Source: an uncultured Clostridia bacterium (GTDB lineage: Bacteria; Bacillota; Clostridia; Oscillospirales; CAG-382). From it: a stretch of DNA of 64,000 nt. Each line of letters starts with the position of its first letter. Position 1 is the first letter of the stretch. This document shows, piece after piece, positions 33,767 through 42,374 of the stretch. The notes under the pieces are model-generated. The model worked only from the letters and a program-made list of their open reading frames with translations, searched no databases and was not told where the DNA came from. Both the position numbers and the translations under genes were made by a program. Location: positions 62,001 through 126,000 of the forward strand of contig CANRIX010000003.1 of NCBI GenBank assembly GCA_947630765.1. The letters run 5' to 3'.

Positions 33767-34828
33767 ATGAAAATTGGAATTTTTGCAAAACGATGCGGCA
33801 CGACCATTTCCACCCTGCGCCACTACGACGACCAAGGACTGCTGCGCCCGGTCCACGTCGACGAGTTCACCGGGTATCGGTACTACGACGCGTCGCAGCT
33901 TCCCGTGTTCGCCCGCATTGAAAAATGCAAGGAAGCCGGATTCACGCTCGGAGAGATCCGTCTGCTGCTGTACGCAAAGGACGAGGAAACTGTCCGGCGG
34001 CTTTTCGAGAGCAATCGCACACGGCTTCGGCGAATGCTCGAAGCGCTCGAAGCCCTGCAAAAAACAACATCGGAGGAAATCGTAATGCAACAAACCATGG
34101 AACCTTTTGTCGAAAAAATTGATTTTCCGTTCGTGGACGACGAACAGGTCGTCGGAAAATGGGAGGTGCTGCACGCGACCGTCGGCGGCAGGACGGTAAA
34201 ACTGCTTGCCGAGGGGACGCGGGAACTGTACTTCCTGCCCGGCGGCGCCCGGTACTGGTGTTTCGGCTGGACGAAGGGCAAACTGCTCTTTTCCAACGGC
34301 ACCGATTCCTTCGCCAATGCGTACCAAATCGACGAACGGGAGGACGGCCTGTATATGACGCTGTTCTTCAAATCGCACGACTACCCGGAAACCGGGGAGG
34401 TCACCGAGCTCACGCTGCAAAAAAGGGACAGCGTCCGCTACACCGCCGACGGGATCGCACGCAAGGACGACGTCGACCGGCCGTTCGTCAACGACGAACG
34501 CGTGCTCGGGCAATGGGAGGCGGTCGCGTTCCTGCCGTCGGGAAGGAAGGGCGACTTTCGGCTCCCGGAGCACGCGGACGACCCGAGCCGGCTGTTCTGC
34601 AAGCGCATCACATTCCTTGCGGACGGGAAATGCACGTCGGTTTACGGCGAAAGGACCGTCGCGCATACCTGGACGAAAGGGTATGTCCTGCACCGCACGG
34701 AGAAAACGGCGTGTGCGTATGAACTGCAAAGCGACGGCACGCGGGAGTACCTCCTGCTGGAATGGAAGAGCGGCGACTACCGCTGGGGCGGTCGGAATTG
34801 CGGTTCCTACGTCTTTGTGCGGGCGTGA
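33767..34828 (+). CDS. MerR-family regulator with duplicated C-terminal domain
   Basis: 353 residues. The MerR winged helix is at 1-75 (KIGIFAKRCGTTISTLRHYDDQGLL, GYRYYDASQL, KEAGFTLGEIRLLL), a dimerisation coiled coil follows (to about 105), then two tandem copies of a roughly 110-residue beta-rich domain: IDFPFVDDEQVVGKWEVL and VDRPFVNDERVLGQWEAV open the repeats, and YWCFGWTKGKLL / VAHTWTKGYVLHRT mark equivalent strands. The repeats resemble lipocalin-like modules in other clostridial regulators and may bind a ligand. GGAG lies 7 bases before the ATG. The 19-bp spacer implies autoregulation. Confidence 0.85.
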   Translation: MKIGIFAKRCGTTISTLRHYDDQGLLRPVHVDEFTGYRYYDASQLPVFARIEKCKEAGFTLGEIRLLLYAKDEETVRRLFESNRTRLRRMLEALEALQKTTSEEIVMQQTMEPFVEKIDFPFVDDEQVVGKWEVLHATVGGRTVKLLAEGTRELYFLPGGARYWCFGWTKGKLLFSNGTDSFANAYQIDEREDGLYMTLFFKSHDYPETGEVTELTLQKRDSVRYTADGIARKDDVDRPFVNDERVLGQWEAVAFLPSGRKGDFRLPEHADDPSRLFCKRITFLADGKCTSVYGERTVAHTWTKGYVLHRTEKTACAYELQSDGTREYLLLEWKSGDYRWGGRNCGSYVFVRA

Positions 34829-34933
34829 CGGAATTTTCCGCTTTCCCGGTCCGCCCTTCCGGCGAAAAACGGTACGGTTTTGACGCTCCCGGGCGGTGAA
34901 CGAAACAGACCTTGCGGGCGTTTTTCCACAAAC

Positions 34934-35020
34934 GCATAAGAAAGGCATTTGAAACAACATTCAAACGGCAAAGGGCGGCACGGGGAGCAAAAATGCTTTC
35001 CGTGTTGCCTTTCTTTATGC
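34934..35020. repeat. Small element with terminal inverted repeats
   Basis: GCATAAGAAAGGCA (34934-34947) is the inverse of TGCCTTTCTTTATGC (35006-35020) apart from one extra base; a second hairpin (GGCACGG/CCGTGTT, AGCA/TGCT) lies inside. The 87-bp unit could act as a terminator and also resembles a MITE. It sits at the left edge of a low-GC segment. Confidence 0.5.
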
Positions 35021-35066
35021 CCAATTCCAATCGCACATTTGTCAAGCAAGAATCTATTTGCTCCTC

Positions 35067-35095
35067 TTGACTTTTCTCTTTTTATCCATTATAAT
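35067..35095 (+). promoter_or_regulatory. Promoter of the TetR-ABC operon
   Basis: TTGACT, 17-base spacer, TATAAT, 51 bp before the TetR ATG. The rest of 34829-35146 holds the inverted-repeat element and no gene I can support. Confidence 0.75.
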
Positions 35096-35146
35096 CAGAA
35101 ACAGATGTTGCGAAACATAAGTTTTTGATTACTGGGGGATAAGACC

Positions 35147-35725
35147 ATGCCGCCAAAATGCAAGTTTACACGAGAAGAAATCATAAAAACCGCTTTGGAT
35201 TTAACACGAGAAAAAGGAATAAACGCTCTCACGGCAAGGGCGCTTGGAACAAAGCTGGGGTCATCGCCAAAACCGATTTTTACCGTATTTGAAAATATGG
35301 AGGAAGTACAAGCAGAAGTGCAAAAGGCAGCAAAAGCCCTCTATGCCGGATATATTCAAATCGGATTGCAACAGGACGCTGCTTTTAAGGGTGTAGGTAC
35401 GCAATACATCCTATTTGCGATCAAAGAGCCAAAACTGTTTCAATTACTCTTTATGTCCGAACAGCCACAGAAACCGCCTGTTGCGGGTATTCTTCCAATC
35501 ATAGATGAAAGCTATGAGCAAATATTGCAGTCTGTTCAGAGCGGATATGGACTCGGCATGAAAGACGCTGAAAACCTTTACCGGCATTTGTGGATATACA
35601 CGCATGGGATAGCAGTGCTTTGTGCAACAAATATGTGTTCCTTTACCGCCGAGGAAATCAGCGGCATGATGACCGAGGTTTGCAGGAGCTTGCTGAAAGA
35701 AATCAAGGGAGATAAAGCAAAATGA
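35147..35725 (+). CDS. TetR-family transcriptional regulator
   Basis: 192 residues. The N-terminal helix-turn-helix is visible at about 8-50 (FTREEIIKTALDLTREKGINALTARALGTKLG followed by SSPKPIFTVFENMEEV). The C-terminal ligand domain resembles TetR_C of WHG type. GGGGGA precedes the ATG. Its stop overlaps the ATG of the ABC ATPase (ATGA), so it is the first gene of a three-gene efflux operon it probably represses. Composition is clearly lower in GC than the flanks. Confidence 0.9.
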   Translation: MPPKCKFTREEIIKTALDLTREKGINALTARALGTKLGSSPKPIFTVFENMEEVQAEVQKAAKALYAGYIQIGLQQDAAFKGVGTQYILFAIKEPKLFQLLFMSEQPQKPPVAGILPIIDESYEQILQSVQSGYGLGMKDAENLYRHLWIYTHGIAVLCATNMCSFTAEEISGMMTEVCRSLLKEIKGDKAK

Positions 35726-36414
35726 TTGCCGTATCAGACATTACAAAATCTTATGGAGCCGGTGGAAATAGAAATCAAGTGCTGAAAGGGATCAGCTTGC
35801 AAATTGCCGATGGGGATTTCACCGTTATTTTAGGTGCGTCGGGGTCGGGTAAATCCACCTTTTTGAATGTAATTTCGGGACTGGAACGCCCCGACAGCGG
35901 AAGCGTTGTATATGGAACAAGCGATATTACAAAATTGTCCGATGGAGAATTGACACAGTTCCGCAAGGACAATATCGGTTTTATCTTCCAACAGTATTAT
36001 CTGCTCCCGAATATGACGGTCGAAAAGAATGTGCGAATGGGAGCTGACCTTGCGGGCAATCGGGAATATAGGGAAATTATAACCGCCGTAGGGCTTGAAG
36101 ATAAAGCGGAAAAATATCCGAGCGAACTTTCGGGCGGTGAGCAGCAGAGAGTTTCCGTTGCCCGTGCGCTTGCCAAAAAGCCCAAGGTGCTGTATTTAGA
36201 CGAGCCGACAGGCGCATTGGATGAACAGACAGGCAGACAGGTTCTTGACTATATCTGCAAACTGCATAAAGAATATGGCTTTACCATTGTGATGGTGACA
36301 CACAATCAGAATATAGCAGAAATGGCGAACACAGTTGTAAAAATGAACAGCGGGAAAATATCCGAGGTTTCTACCAACGAAAAGCAAAAGACCGCTTATG
36401 AGATCGGGTGGTGA
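35722..36414 (+). CDS. ABC transporter ATPase (MacB/LolD type)
   Basis: 230 residues. Walker [10 protein letters not shown] (about 43), Q-loop [13 protein letters not shown], signature [15 protein letters not shown] (about 138), Walker [13 protein letters not shown] and the switch His in VMVTHNQ are all present. This is the LolD/MacB/BceA subtype that energises FtsX-like permeases acting on periplasmic or membrane substrates such as peptides. It overlaps the tetR stop by 4 bp and precedes the permease by 4 bp. Confidence 0.93.
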   Translation: MIAVSDITKSYGAGGNRNQVLKGISLQIADGDFTVILGASGSGKSTFLNVISGLERPDSGSVVYGTSDITKLSDGELTQFRKDNIGFIFQQYYLLPNMTVEKNVRMGADLAGNREYREIITAVGLEDKAEKYPSELSGGEQQRVSVARALAKKPKVLYLDEPTGALDEQTGRQVLDYICKLHKEYGFTIVMVTHNQNIAEMANTVVKMNSGKISEVSTNEKQKTAYEIGW

Positions 36415-36418
36415 TGGT

Positions 36419-37558
36419 ATGGTTGTAGGAATGAAAGATGCGCTCAAACTGATTGGTATATCTATTATCGCTTGTTGCGCCGTTTTCGTATGCACGTTGT
36501 TTTTGGATTATAACATTGACATCGCAGCAATGAAAAACGAGATAACAGCGGCAGGCGGCGTCACAATGTATCATGCAATCATTTCTACGGGAAAGGTCGT
36601 TGCAGCCGTTTCGGGTGGTTGTTTAGCCATAACATCCGTCATTATGCTCCTGTTCTATGTCAAGAACTACATAGATATGCACGGCAAAGAACTCGGAATA
36701 CTGAAAGCTCTCGGATATTCTAACTTCAAAATCGCAAAGCACTTTTGGGTGTTTGGATTAAGTGTTTTCGTCGGTTGCGCTTTGGGATATGCGCTGGCAT
36801 TTCTCTATCTGCCGACTTTCTATGAATTGCAAAATGCCGAACACCTTTTCCCCGAAATCAAGGTGCAGTTTCACCCTTTTTTGGCATTTCTTTTGGTCGG
36901 CGTACCTGCAATGAGCTTTGCTGCTTTAGCAGTTATATATGCCTGTTTCAGACTGAAACAGCCCGTGTTTGATTTGCTGAAAGAAAAGCATGAGTATAAG
37001 ACAAAGATAAGCAAAAAGGAAACAAAGGATATGCCTTTTCTGAAAGAACTAATGAGGGGTACGGTAAGAGGCAGAAAATCGCTTGTGTTCTTTATCGCAT
37101 TTTCGGCGTTTTGTTTCTCGGCTATGGTGCAAATGTCCATGTCCATGAAAGATCTTTCGAGCGAAACAATGGCAATCATGATATTAACGATAGGCTTAAT
37201 CCTCGCCTTTATGACCTTATTTCTATCGCTCTCAAGCGTAGTAAAAGGAAACACGAAAACCATTGCTATGATGAGGGTGTTCGGTTATAAACACAGTGAT
37301 TGCAGTAAGGCGGTTCTCGGAGGTTATAGACCGTTTTCTTATATCGGATTTGTGATCGGTACGGTCTATCAGTATGCGTTGTTAAAAATCATGGTAACGA
37401 TTGTATTTGCCGATGTGGAAAATGTACCCGAATATAACTTCGATTTTACGGCGTGCGCAATCACATTAGGTTTGTTTATCCTTACTTATGAAATTGCCAT
37501 GTACGGCTATTCGCAGCAGATAAAGAAACTATCGATTAAAAGTGTTATGTTGGAATAA
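36419..37558 (+). CDS. FtsX/MacB-like ABC permease
   Basis: About 379 residues with two FtsX-type membrane halves: VVAAVSGGCLAITSVIMLLFYVKNYI and KELGILKALGYSNFKIAKHFW (coupling helix) in the first; KSLVFFIAFSAFCFSAMVQM, KTIAMMRVFGYKHSDCSKAVLGGY and FIYxI-type C-terminal helices in the second. The repeated LKALGYS/MRVFGYK motif is the standard FtsX cytosolic loop. The start at 36419 follows a weak GGTGG site; alternatives are 36398 and 36431. With the ATPase it would form an exporter or membrane-stress transporter; the substrate is unknown. Confidence 0.85.
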   Translation: MVVGMKDALKLIGISIIACCAVFVCTLFLDYNIDIAAMKNEITAAGGVTMYHAIISTGKVVAAVSGGCLAITSVIMLLFYVKNYIDMHGKELGILKALGYSNFKIAKHFWVFGLSVFVGCALGYALAFLYLPTFYELQNAEHLFPEIKVQFHPFLAFLLVGVPAMSFAALAVIYACFRLKQPVFDLLKEKHEYKTKISKKETKDMPFLKELMRGTVRGRKSLVFFIAFSAFCFSAMVQMSMSMKDLSSETMAIMILTIGLILAFMTLFLSLSSVVKGNTKTIAMMRVFGYKHSDCSKAVLGGYRPFSYIGFVIGTVYQYALLKIMVTIVFADVENVPEYNFDFTACAITLGLFILTYEIAMYGYSQQIKKLSIKSVMLE

Positions 37559-37687
37559 TCGCAAGAAGGATATGAGATATACCTACGAAAACAACGGAAT
37601 GCCCGTGCCTCCATGTGTAGCAAGCATCGGATTGTAACCCCACAATCCAAATCCGCAAATTCCCTCATGAATTCAAATTCACTGCAT

Positions 37688-37727
37688 AAAAAGCGGGAAG
37701 ATGCAGTCCTCAAAACTGCACCTTCCC
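37688..37727 (-). terminator. Terminator of ppdK
   Basis: Leftward GGGAAG..GCAGT / ACTGC..CTTCCC hairpin followed by GCTTTTTA. The rest of 37559-37795 shows no gene. Confidence 0.75.
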
Positions 37728-37795
37728 ATTCCATCGGAAATTACTTCCTTACCAGCCCGAAGCATTCCCCCGCAAGGTCTGTTTTTTGTCGAATT

Positions 37796-40444
37796 TTATG
37801 CTTTTTTCCCGCGGATCGCGGCCTGCGCGGCGGCAAGACGTGCGATCGGCACGCGGAACGGCGAGCAGGACACGTAATCCAGCCCGATCTCGTGGCAGAA
37901 CGTGATCGAGGACGGGTCGCCGCCGTGCTCCCCGCAGATCCCGCAGTGCAGCGTCGGGCGGGTCCTGCGGCCCAGCTCCACCGCCATCTCCATCAGACGG
38001 CCCACGCCGGTCGTATCCAGACGGGAGAACGGGTCGGACTCGTAAATTTTGGATTCGTAGTAGGCGGGCAGGAACTTCCCGGCGTCGTCGCGGCTGAAGC
38101 CGAATGTCATCTGCGTCAGGTCGTTCGTGCCGAAGCAGAAGAATTCCGCTTCCTTGGCGATCTCGTCCGCCGTCAGCGCGGCACGCGGGATCTCGATCAT
38201 CGTGCCGACCTCGTACCGCAGGGTCTGCCCGGAGGCGGCGATGATCGCGTCCGCCGTCTGCACAACGGTCTGCTTGACGAACTTCAATTCCTTCGCTTCG
38301 CCGACCAGCGGGATCATGATCTCCGGCACGATGTCCCAATCCGGGTGACGCTCCCTGACGGCGAGCGCCGCACGAATGACCGCGGCGGTCTGCATTTCGG
38401 CGATCTCCGGGTAGGTGACGGTCAGGCGGCAGCCGCGATGCCCCATCATCGGGTTGAACTCGTGCAGATCGGCGATAAGCTGCCGGATCGCGTCGGCGGA
38501 TTTCCCCTGCGACGCGGCGAGCGCTTCGATGTCGGCGTCCTCGGTCGGGACGAACTCGTGCAGCGGCGGGTCGAGGAACCGCACCGTGACGGGATACCCG
38601 CCGAGCGCCTCAAACAACCCTTCGAAGTCCGCCTGCTGCATCGGCTGGATCTTCGCGAGGGCGGCACGGCGCTCCTCGATGGTTTCGGCGCAGATCATCT
38701 CGCGGAACGCGCCGATGCGCTCCGGGTCGAAGAACATATGCTCCGTGCGGCAGAGCCCGATGCCCTGCGCACCGTAAAGGGCGGCCTGCTTCGCGTCCTG
38801 CGGGGTATCCGCATTGGTGCGGACGCCGAGCTTCTTATATTTATCCGAAAGCTCCATGATGCGGGCGAAATAGCCGCTGCTCGGGTCGGCGGGAACCGTC
38901 GGGATCAGCGTATCGTAGATGTTGCCGGTCGAACCGTCGAGCGAGATCGGGTCGCCCTCGCGGTAGGTCTTGCCCTTGAGCGTGAAGCACTTATTCGCTT
39001 CGTCCATCTTGATGTCGCCGCAGCCGGACACGCAGCAGGTCCCCATGCCGCGGGCGACGACGGCTGCGTGGGACGTCTGTCCGCCGCGAACCGTCAGGAT
39101 CCCCTGCGCGTACTTCATGCCCTCGATGTCCTCCGGCGAGGTTTCGAGGCGCACCAGCACGACCTTTTCGCCGTTCCTGCCGTGCTCCACGGCGTCCTCC
39201 GCCGTAAAGACCACCGTGCCGGCGGCGGCGCCGGGGGAAGCCGCGATCCCGCTCGCGACCGGCTTTGCGGCCTTGAGCGCGTTCGGGTCGAACTGCGGGT
39301 GCAGCAGCATATCCAGCGACTTCGCATCGATCTGCAGCAGGGCTTCCTCTTCGGTGATCATGCCCTCGTCGATCAGGTCGCAGGCGATTTTGATCGCGGC
39401 GGCGGCGGTGCGCTTGCCGTTGCGGGTCTGCAGCATATAGAGCTTCCCGTTTTCGATCGTGAACTCCATATCCTGCATATCGCGGTAATGGTCCTCGAGC
39501 GTCTTGCAGATCCCGAGGAATTCGTCGTACACTTCCGGCAGGACTTCCTGCATTTTGGAGATCGGCATCGGCGTGCGCACGCCGGCGACGACGTCCTCGC
39601 CCTGCGCGTTCATCAGGAACTCGCCCATCAGCCCCTTTTCGCCGGTGGCGGGGTTGCGGGTGAACGCGACGCCGGTGCCGGACGTATCGCCCATATTGCC
39701 GAACGCCATCATCTGCACATTGACCGCCGTTCCCCAGGAATAGGGGATGTCGTGGTCGCGGCGGTAGATATTGGCGCGTTCGTTGTCCCACGAACGGAAG
39801 ACCGCACGGATCGCTTCAAACAGCTGCTCCTTCGGGTCGTCCGGGAAGGGCTTGCCAAGCTGCGAACGGTATTCCTCCTTGAACCGATTGGCGAGGGCAC
39901 GCAGGTCGTCCGCCGTCAGGTCGACGTCGAATTTCACGCCCTTGTCCTGCTTCATTTTGTCAATCAGGTCCTCGAAATACTTCTTCCCGACCCCCATGAC
40001 CACGTCGGAGAACATCTGGATGAACCGACGATAGCAATCCCACGCCCAACGCGGATTCCCGGACTTGCGCGAGATGGTCTCGACCACCGTTTCGTTCAGC
40101 CCGAGGTTGAGGATCGTGTCCATCATACCCGGCATGGACGCACGGGCGCCGGAACGGACGGAAACCAGAAGCGGGTTCTCCGGGTCGCCGAACTTCCTGT
40201 CGGTGATCTGCTCCATCTTGACGATGTGCTCCAGGATCTGCGACTGAATGGTTTCGTTGATCCGGCGGCCGTCCTCATAATACTGCGTGCAGGCCTCCGT
40301 GGAAATGGTAAATCCCTGCGGGACGGGCAGGCCAATGCGGGTCATTTCCGCAAGGTTCGCACCCTTGCCGCCCAGCAGCTCGCGCATGGACGCGTCGCCT
40401 TCGCTGAACAGGTATACATACTTGTGAGCGTTGTTTTGGTTCAT
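37796..40444 (-). CDS. ppdK: Pyruvate, phosphate dikinase
   Basis: 882 residues, full length. The N-terminal ATP-grasp half begins YVYLFSEGDASMRELLGGKGANLAEM and contains VSVRSGARASMPGMMDTILNLG; the central swivelling domain has the phospho-His site GGQTSHAAVVARGMG (around residue 455); the C-terminal PEP/pyruvate barrel has GLCRTEHMFF, NPMMGHRGCRL and the catalytic Cys region LHCGICGEHGGDP. It interconverts pyruvate + ATP + Pi and PEP + AMP + PPi, serving PPi-linked glycolysis or gluconeogenesis in anaerobes. GGAGGAG lies 5 bases before the ATG. It is monocistronic. Confidence 0.97.
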   Translation of the reverse strand: MNQNNAHKYVYLFSEGDASMRELLGGKGANLAEMTRIGLPVPQGFTISTEACTQYYEDGRRINETIQSQILEHIVKMEQITDRKFGDPENPLLVSVRSGARASMPGMMDTILNLGLNETVVETISRKSGNPRWAWDCYRRFIQMFSDVVMGVGKKYFEDLIDKMKQDKGVKFDVDLTADDLRALANRFKEEYRSQLGKPFPDDPKEQLFEAIRAVFRSWDNERANIYRRDHDIPYSWGTAVNVQMMAFGNMGDTSGTGVAFTRNPATGEKGLMGEFLMNAQGEDVVAGVRTPMPISKMQEVLPEVYDEFLGICKTLEDHYRDMQDMEFTIENGKLYMLQTRNGKRTAAAAIKIACDLIDEGMITEEEALLQIDAKSLDMLLHPQFDPNALKAAKPVASGIAASPGAAAGTVVFTAEDAVEHGRNGEKVVLVRLETSPEDIEGMKYAQGILTVRGGQTSHAAVVARGMGTCCVSGCGDIKMDEANKCFTLKGKTYREGDPISLDGSTGNIYDTLIPTVPADPSSGYFARIMELSDKYKKLGVRTNADTPQDAKQAALYGAQGIGLCRTEHMFFDPERIGAFREMICAETIEERRAALAKIQPMQQADFEGLFEALGGYPVTVRFLDPPLHEFVPTEDADIEALAASQGKSADAIRQLIADLHEFNPMMGHRGCRLTVTYPEIAEMQTAAVIRAALAVRERHPDWDIVPEIMIPLVGEAKELKFVKQTVVQTADAIIAASGQTLRYEVGTMIEIPRAALTADEIAKEAEFFCFGTNDLTQMTFGFSRDDAGKFLPAYYESKIYESDPFSRLDTTGVGRLMEMAVELGRRTRPTLHCGICGEHGGDPSSITFCHEIGLDYVSCSPFRVPIARLAAAQAAIRGKKA

Positions 40445-40512
40445 GCAAACTCCTCCGTTTTCTTGATTTTCTTCCTGATTTTTCCCAATACTTTCTGAAC
40501 TGTTTCCTATCT

Positions 40513-40540
40513 ATTATAGCAAAACGAGCGAGAATGTCCA
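40513..40540 (-). promoter_or_regulatory. Promoter of ppdK
   Basis: Leftward TGGACA, 16-base spacer, TATAAT, about 70 bp before the ATG. Confidence 0.65.
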
Positions 40541-40682
40541 GAGATTTCCGCAACAAAAAATCGGAAAATCGCAAATTTTACGGTTTGCATAGAATTTCGC
40601 CGCCCCATTCGCCGATTTTTTATGTATATTGCGGCATACCGCCGAGGGCGGAAAATTTTTTTGAAAAAATACGAAAAAGTGA

Positions 40683-40711
40683 TTGCAAAACGAAAAAAAG
40701 TATGGTATAAT
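40683..40711 (+). promoter_or_regulatory. Promoter of tRNA-Val
   Basis: TTGCAA, 17-base spacer, TATAAT, ending 34 bp before the tRNA. Confidence 0.8.
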
Positions 40712-40745
40712 GCTTGCAAGGGTCTGCGGAACGGACCCAAAATAC

Positions 40746-40822
40746 GGAGGCATAGCTCAGCTGGTTAGAGCGTTCGGTTCACATCCGAGAGGTCTTGGGT
40801 TCGAGTCCCCATGTCTCCACCA
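40746..40822 (+). tRNA. tRNA-Val (anticodon CAC)
   Basis: 77 nt. Acceptor GGAGGCA pairs with TGTCTCC; the D-arm is AGCTCAGCTGGTTAGAGC; anticodon stem TTCGG/CCGAG encloses TTCACAT (anticodon CAC); T-arm GGGTTCGAGTCCC; CCA encoded. Confidence 0.93.
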
Positions 40823-40855
40823 AAAATCGGCAAGGCATTCGCCTTGCCGATTTTT
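40823..40855 (+). terminator. tRNA-associated terminator hairpin, copy 2
   Basis: AAAATCGGCAAGGC / GCCTTGCCGATTTTT directly after the CCA, followed by two copies of AACTCTTCACT. The remaining 40860-41060 contains short inverted repeats (CGACAAGCC/GGCTTGTCG; AAAGCC/GGCTTT) but no gene I can support. Confidence 0.85.
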
Positions 40856-41039
40856 AACTCTTCACTCTTAACTCTTCACTGCGTCGCGACAAGCCCTTTT
40901 GGCTTGTCGTTCCTTCTCCGCACAAAGCCTACGGCTTTGCAGGGGACCACATATTTCGACAAAGCGTCAACCTTGCCAATTTTTTGAAAGTTGCATGCCC
41001 AACGCAATCACCCCAAACAGTGAATTTCCCTTTTCTACC

Positions 41040-41144
41040 CCCCCCCGCATTTTCCCAAAAACTTTTTCAAAACCCCTTGACAAGGAGGGTTTTATTTGTT
41101 ATACCCTCCTTGAGGTCCTGCAAAACCATTATGGGAGGGTAGGT
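41040..41144 (+). repeat. Duplicated promoter/leader segment, copy 1 (hydrolase gene)
   Basis: About 100 bp from the CCCCGCATTTTC tract to the GGGAGGGTA ribosome site is strongly similar to 42265-42374 before the BlaI gene: same TTTTCAAAA-CCCCTTGACAAG, same position of -10, CCTG-AAAA-CA and TATGGGAGGGTA. Confidence 0.8.
41077..41112 (+). promoter_or_regulatory. Promoter and palindromic operator of the hydrolase gene
   Basis: TTGACA (41077-41082), 17-base spacer, TATACC (41100-41105). A perfect 10-bp inverted repeat CAAGGAGGGT-N12-ACCCTCCTTG (41081-41112) overlaps both elements. Confidence 0.8.
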
Positions 41145-42203
41145 ATGCGCACACGAATTTTAACGATTCCCGCACATGACGGTTACCCGCTTGCCGTAAG
41201 ACTTTGTCTGCCCGATTATGAAATACCCGACAAAATCGTTTTTTATATCAACGGTTCCGGCCCGCAAACCTATACAACGAAAAGGCAGCTGCCGGACGGG
41301 AAATTTTTCTATTATTTTGACATTTTTGCAGACGAATTTTCCGCCCGGGGGATCGGATTCTGTTCTTACAGCCAGCGAGGCACACAAGATAGTGACACGC
41401 CGCCTTATTTTGTCGAGATCGACGATCGAGCATACAAAGGATACAGACCCGGCAATTCGGTGTCGGATATCGAGCATATCGCCGCATATCTGAAAAAGTG
41501 CTATCCCCAAACACGAATCATCCTGCTTGGCTGGAGCGAAGGGACGATCCTCGCGCCGCTTGTGGCGCTGAACGGAAACGCGGAAATATCCGCGCTGATG
41601 CTTGCCGGATACTGTAATGAAAACCTACGCGATATTTTGACATGGCAGTTATCCGGAAATGCGCTCCTGATACAATACCGAAGATTGTTTGATTATACCC
41701 GAAAAGGCTACATTACGGAAGCGGATTTTAACGAGGATCGGTATCATGTACGACAGGAGGTATTCGGGGACACCCCCTTTTCCGCCCTTGATCTGGACAA
41801 AGACGGCACCATTACCGTTGCGGATACGCGGCACTTGTCGATTGACCATTTGCACGATATGCTGGATGCCATAGAACGGGACGACGATGAATGGCTGAAA
41901 AGGAATCATCAGATCCGCCTGACAGCGGGATGGTTCAAAGAGCATTTTCTTCTGAAGTCCACAAAGGAGATTCTTCCGCAGCTTGATTTGCCCATCCATA
42001 TTTTTGCCGGAGAATATGACGCTATGACGCCGATAGACCAAGCTGTAGCCATCGACGAGACATTCAAAAGATTAGGAAAAAGCAATCTTTGCCTGCACAC
42101 ATTTGAAAACCACGACCACGATTTGAATTTTTTGAAATACCTGTTGACAGGCGAGCACTCCGAAGGAATGAAAGCGATTTTTGCTGTTGCGGAAAAGATA
42201 TGA
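41145..42203 (+). CDS. Alpha/beta hydrolase with internal EF-hand-like loop
   Basis: 352 residues. The fold is shown by KIVFYINGSGPQTY near the start, the nucleophile elbow GWSEGT (G-x-S-x-G), a late acid GEYDAMTPID and histidines in FENHDHDLNFL; this suggests a serine esterase or peptidase-like hydrolase. The cap region contains LDLDKDGTITVADTRH, which matches a Ca2+-binding EF-hand/dockerin loop (D-x-D-x-D-G-x-I-x-x-x-D). No signal peptide. Composition is lower in GC than its neighbours. The start at 41145 follows GGGAGGG by 5 bases. Its promoter is a duplicate of the BlaI-type gene's, implying shared control. Confidence 0.82.
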   Translation: MRTRILTIPAHDGYPLAVRLCLPDYEIPDKIVFYINGSGPQTYTTKRQLPDGKFFYYFDIFADEFSARGIGFCSYSQRGTQDSDTPPYFVEIDDRAYKGYRPGNSVSDIEHIAAYLKKCYPQTRIILLGWSEGTILAPLVALNGNAEISALMLAGYCNENLRDILTWQLSGNALLIQYRRLFDYTRKGYITEADFNEDRYHVRQEVFGDTPFSALDLDKDGTITVADTRHLSIDHLHDMLDAIERDDDEWLKRNHQIRLTAGWFKEHFLLKSTKEILPQLDLPIHIFAGEYDAMTPIDQAVAIDETFKRLGKSNLCLHTFENHDHDLNFLKYLLTGEHSEGMKAIFAVAEKI

Positions 42204-42264
42204 CAGTTCGACAGCGTTTTCAAGTTCTTCGGGCTTGTTGCGCCTCTTTTCGCTCCTGCATTCC

Positions 42265-42374
42265 GCCCCGTCCCGCATTTTCTCGAAAAAATTTTCAAAA
42301 ACCCCTTGACAAGCAGGGTATAATATGTTATTCTCTACTTAGGATCCTGTAAAATCAGTATGGGAGGGTATGTC
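42265..42374 (+). repeat. Duplicated promoter/leader segment, copy 2 (blaI-type gene)
   Basis: Partner of 41040-41144. The 10-bp inverted repeat is preserved on the left (CAAGCAGGGT) but degenerate on the right. Confidence 0.8.
42306..42334 (+). promoter_or_regulatory. Promoter of the BlaI-type gene
   Basis: TTGACA, 17-base spacer, TATTCT, 40 bp before the ATG. Confidence 0.78.

Noticed and set aside
37613-40498. Very long open frame on the plus strand (over 900 codons) opposite ppdK
   Set aside because: It is an antisense shadow of a textbook ppdK; its translation is Arg/His/Asp-rich with no motif, as usual opposite high-GC genes.
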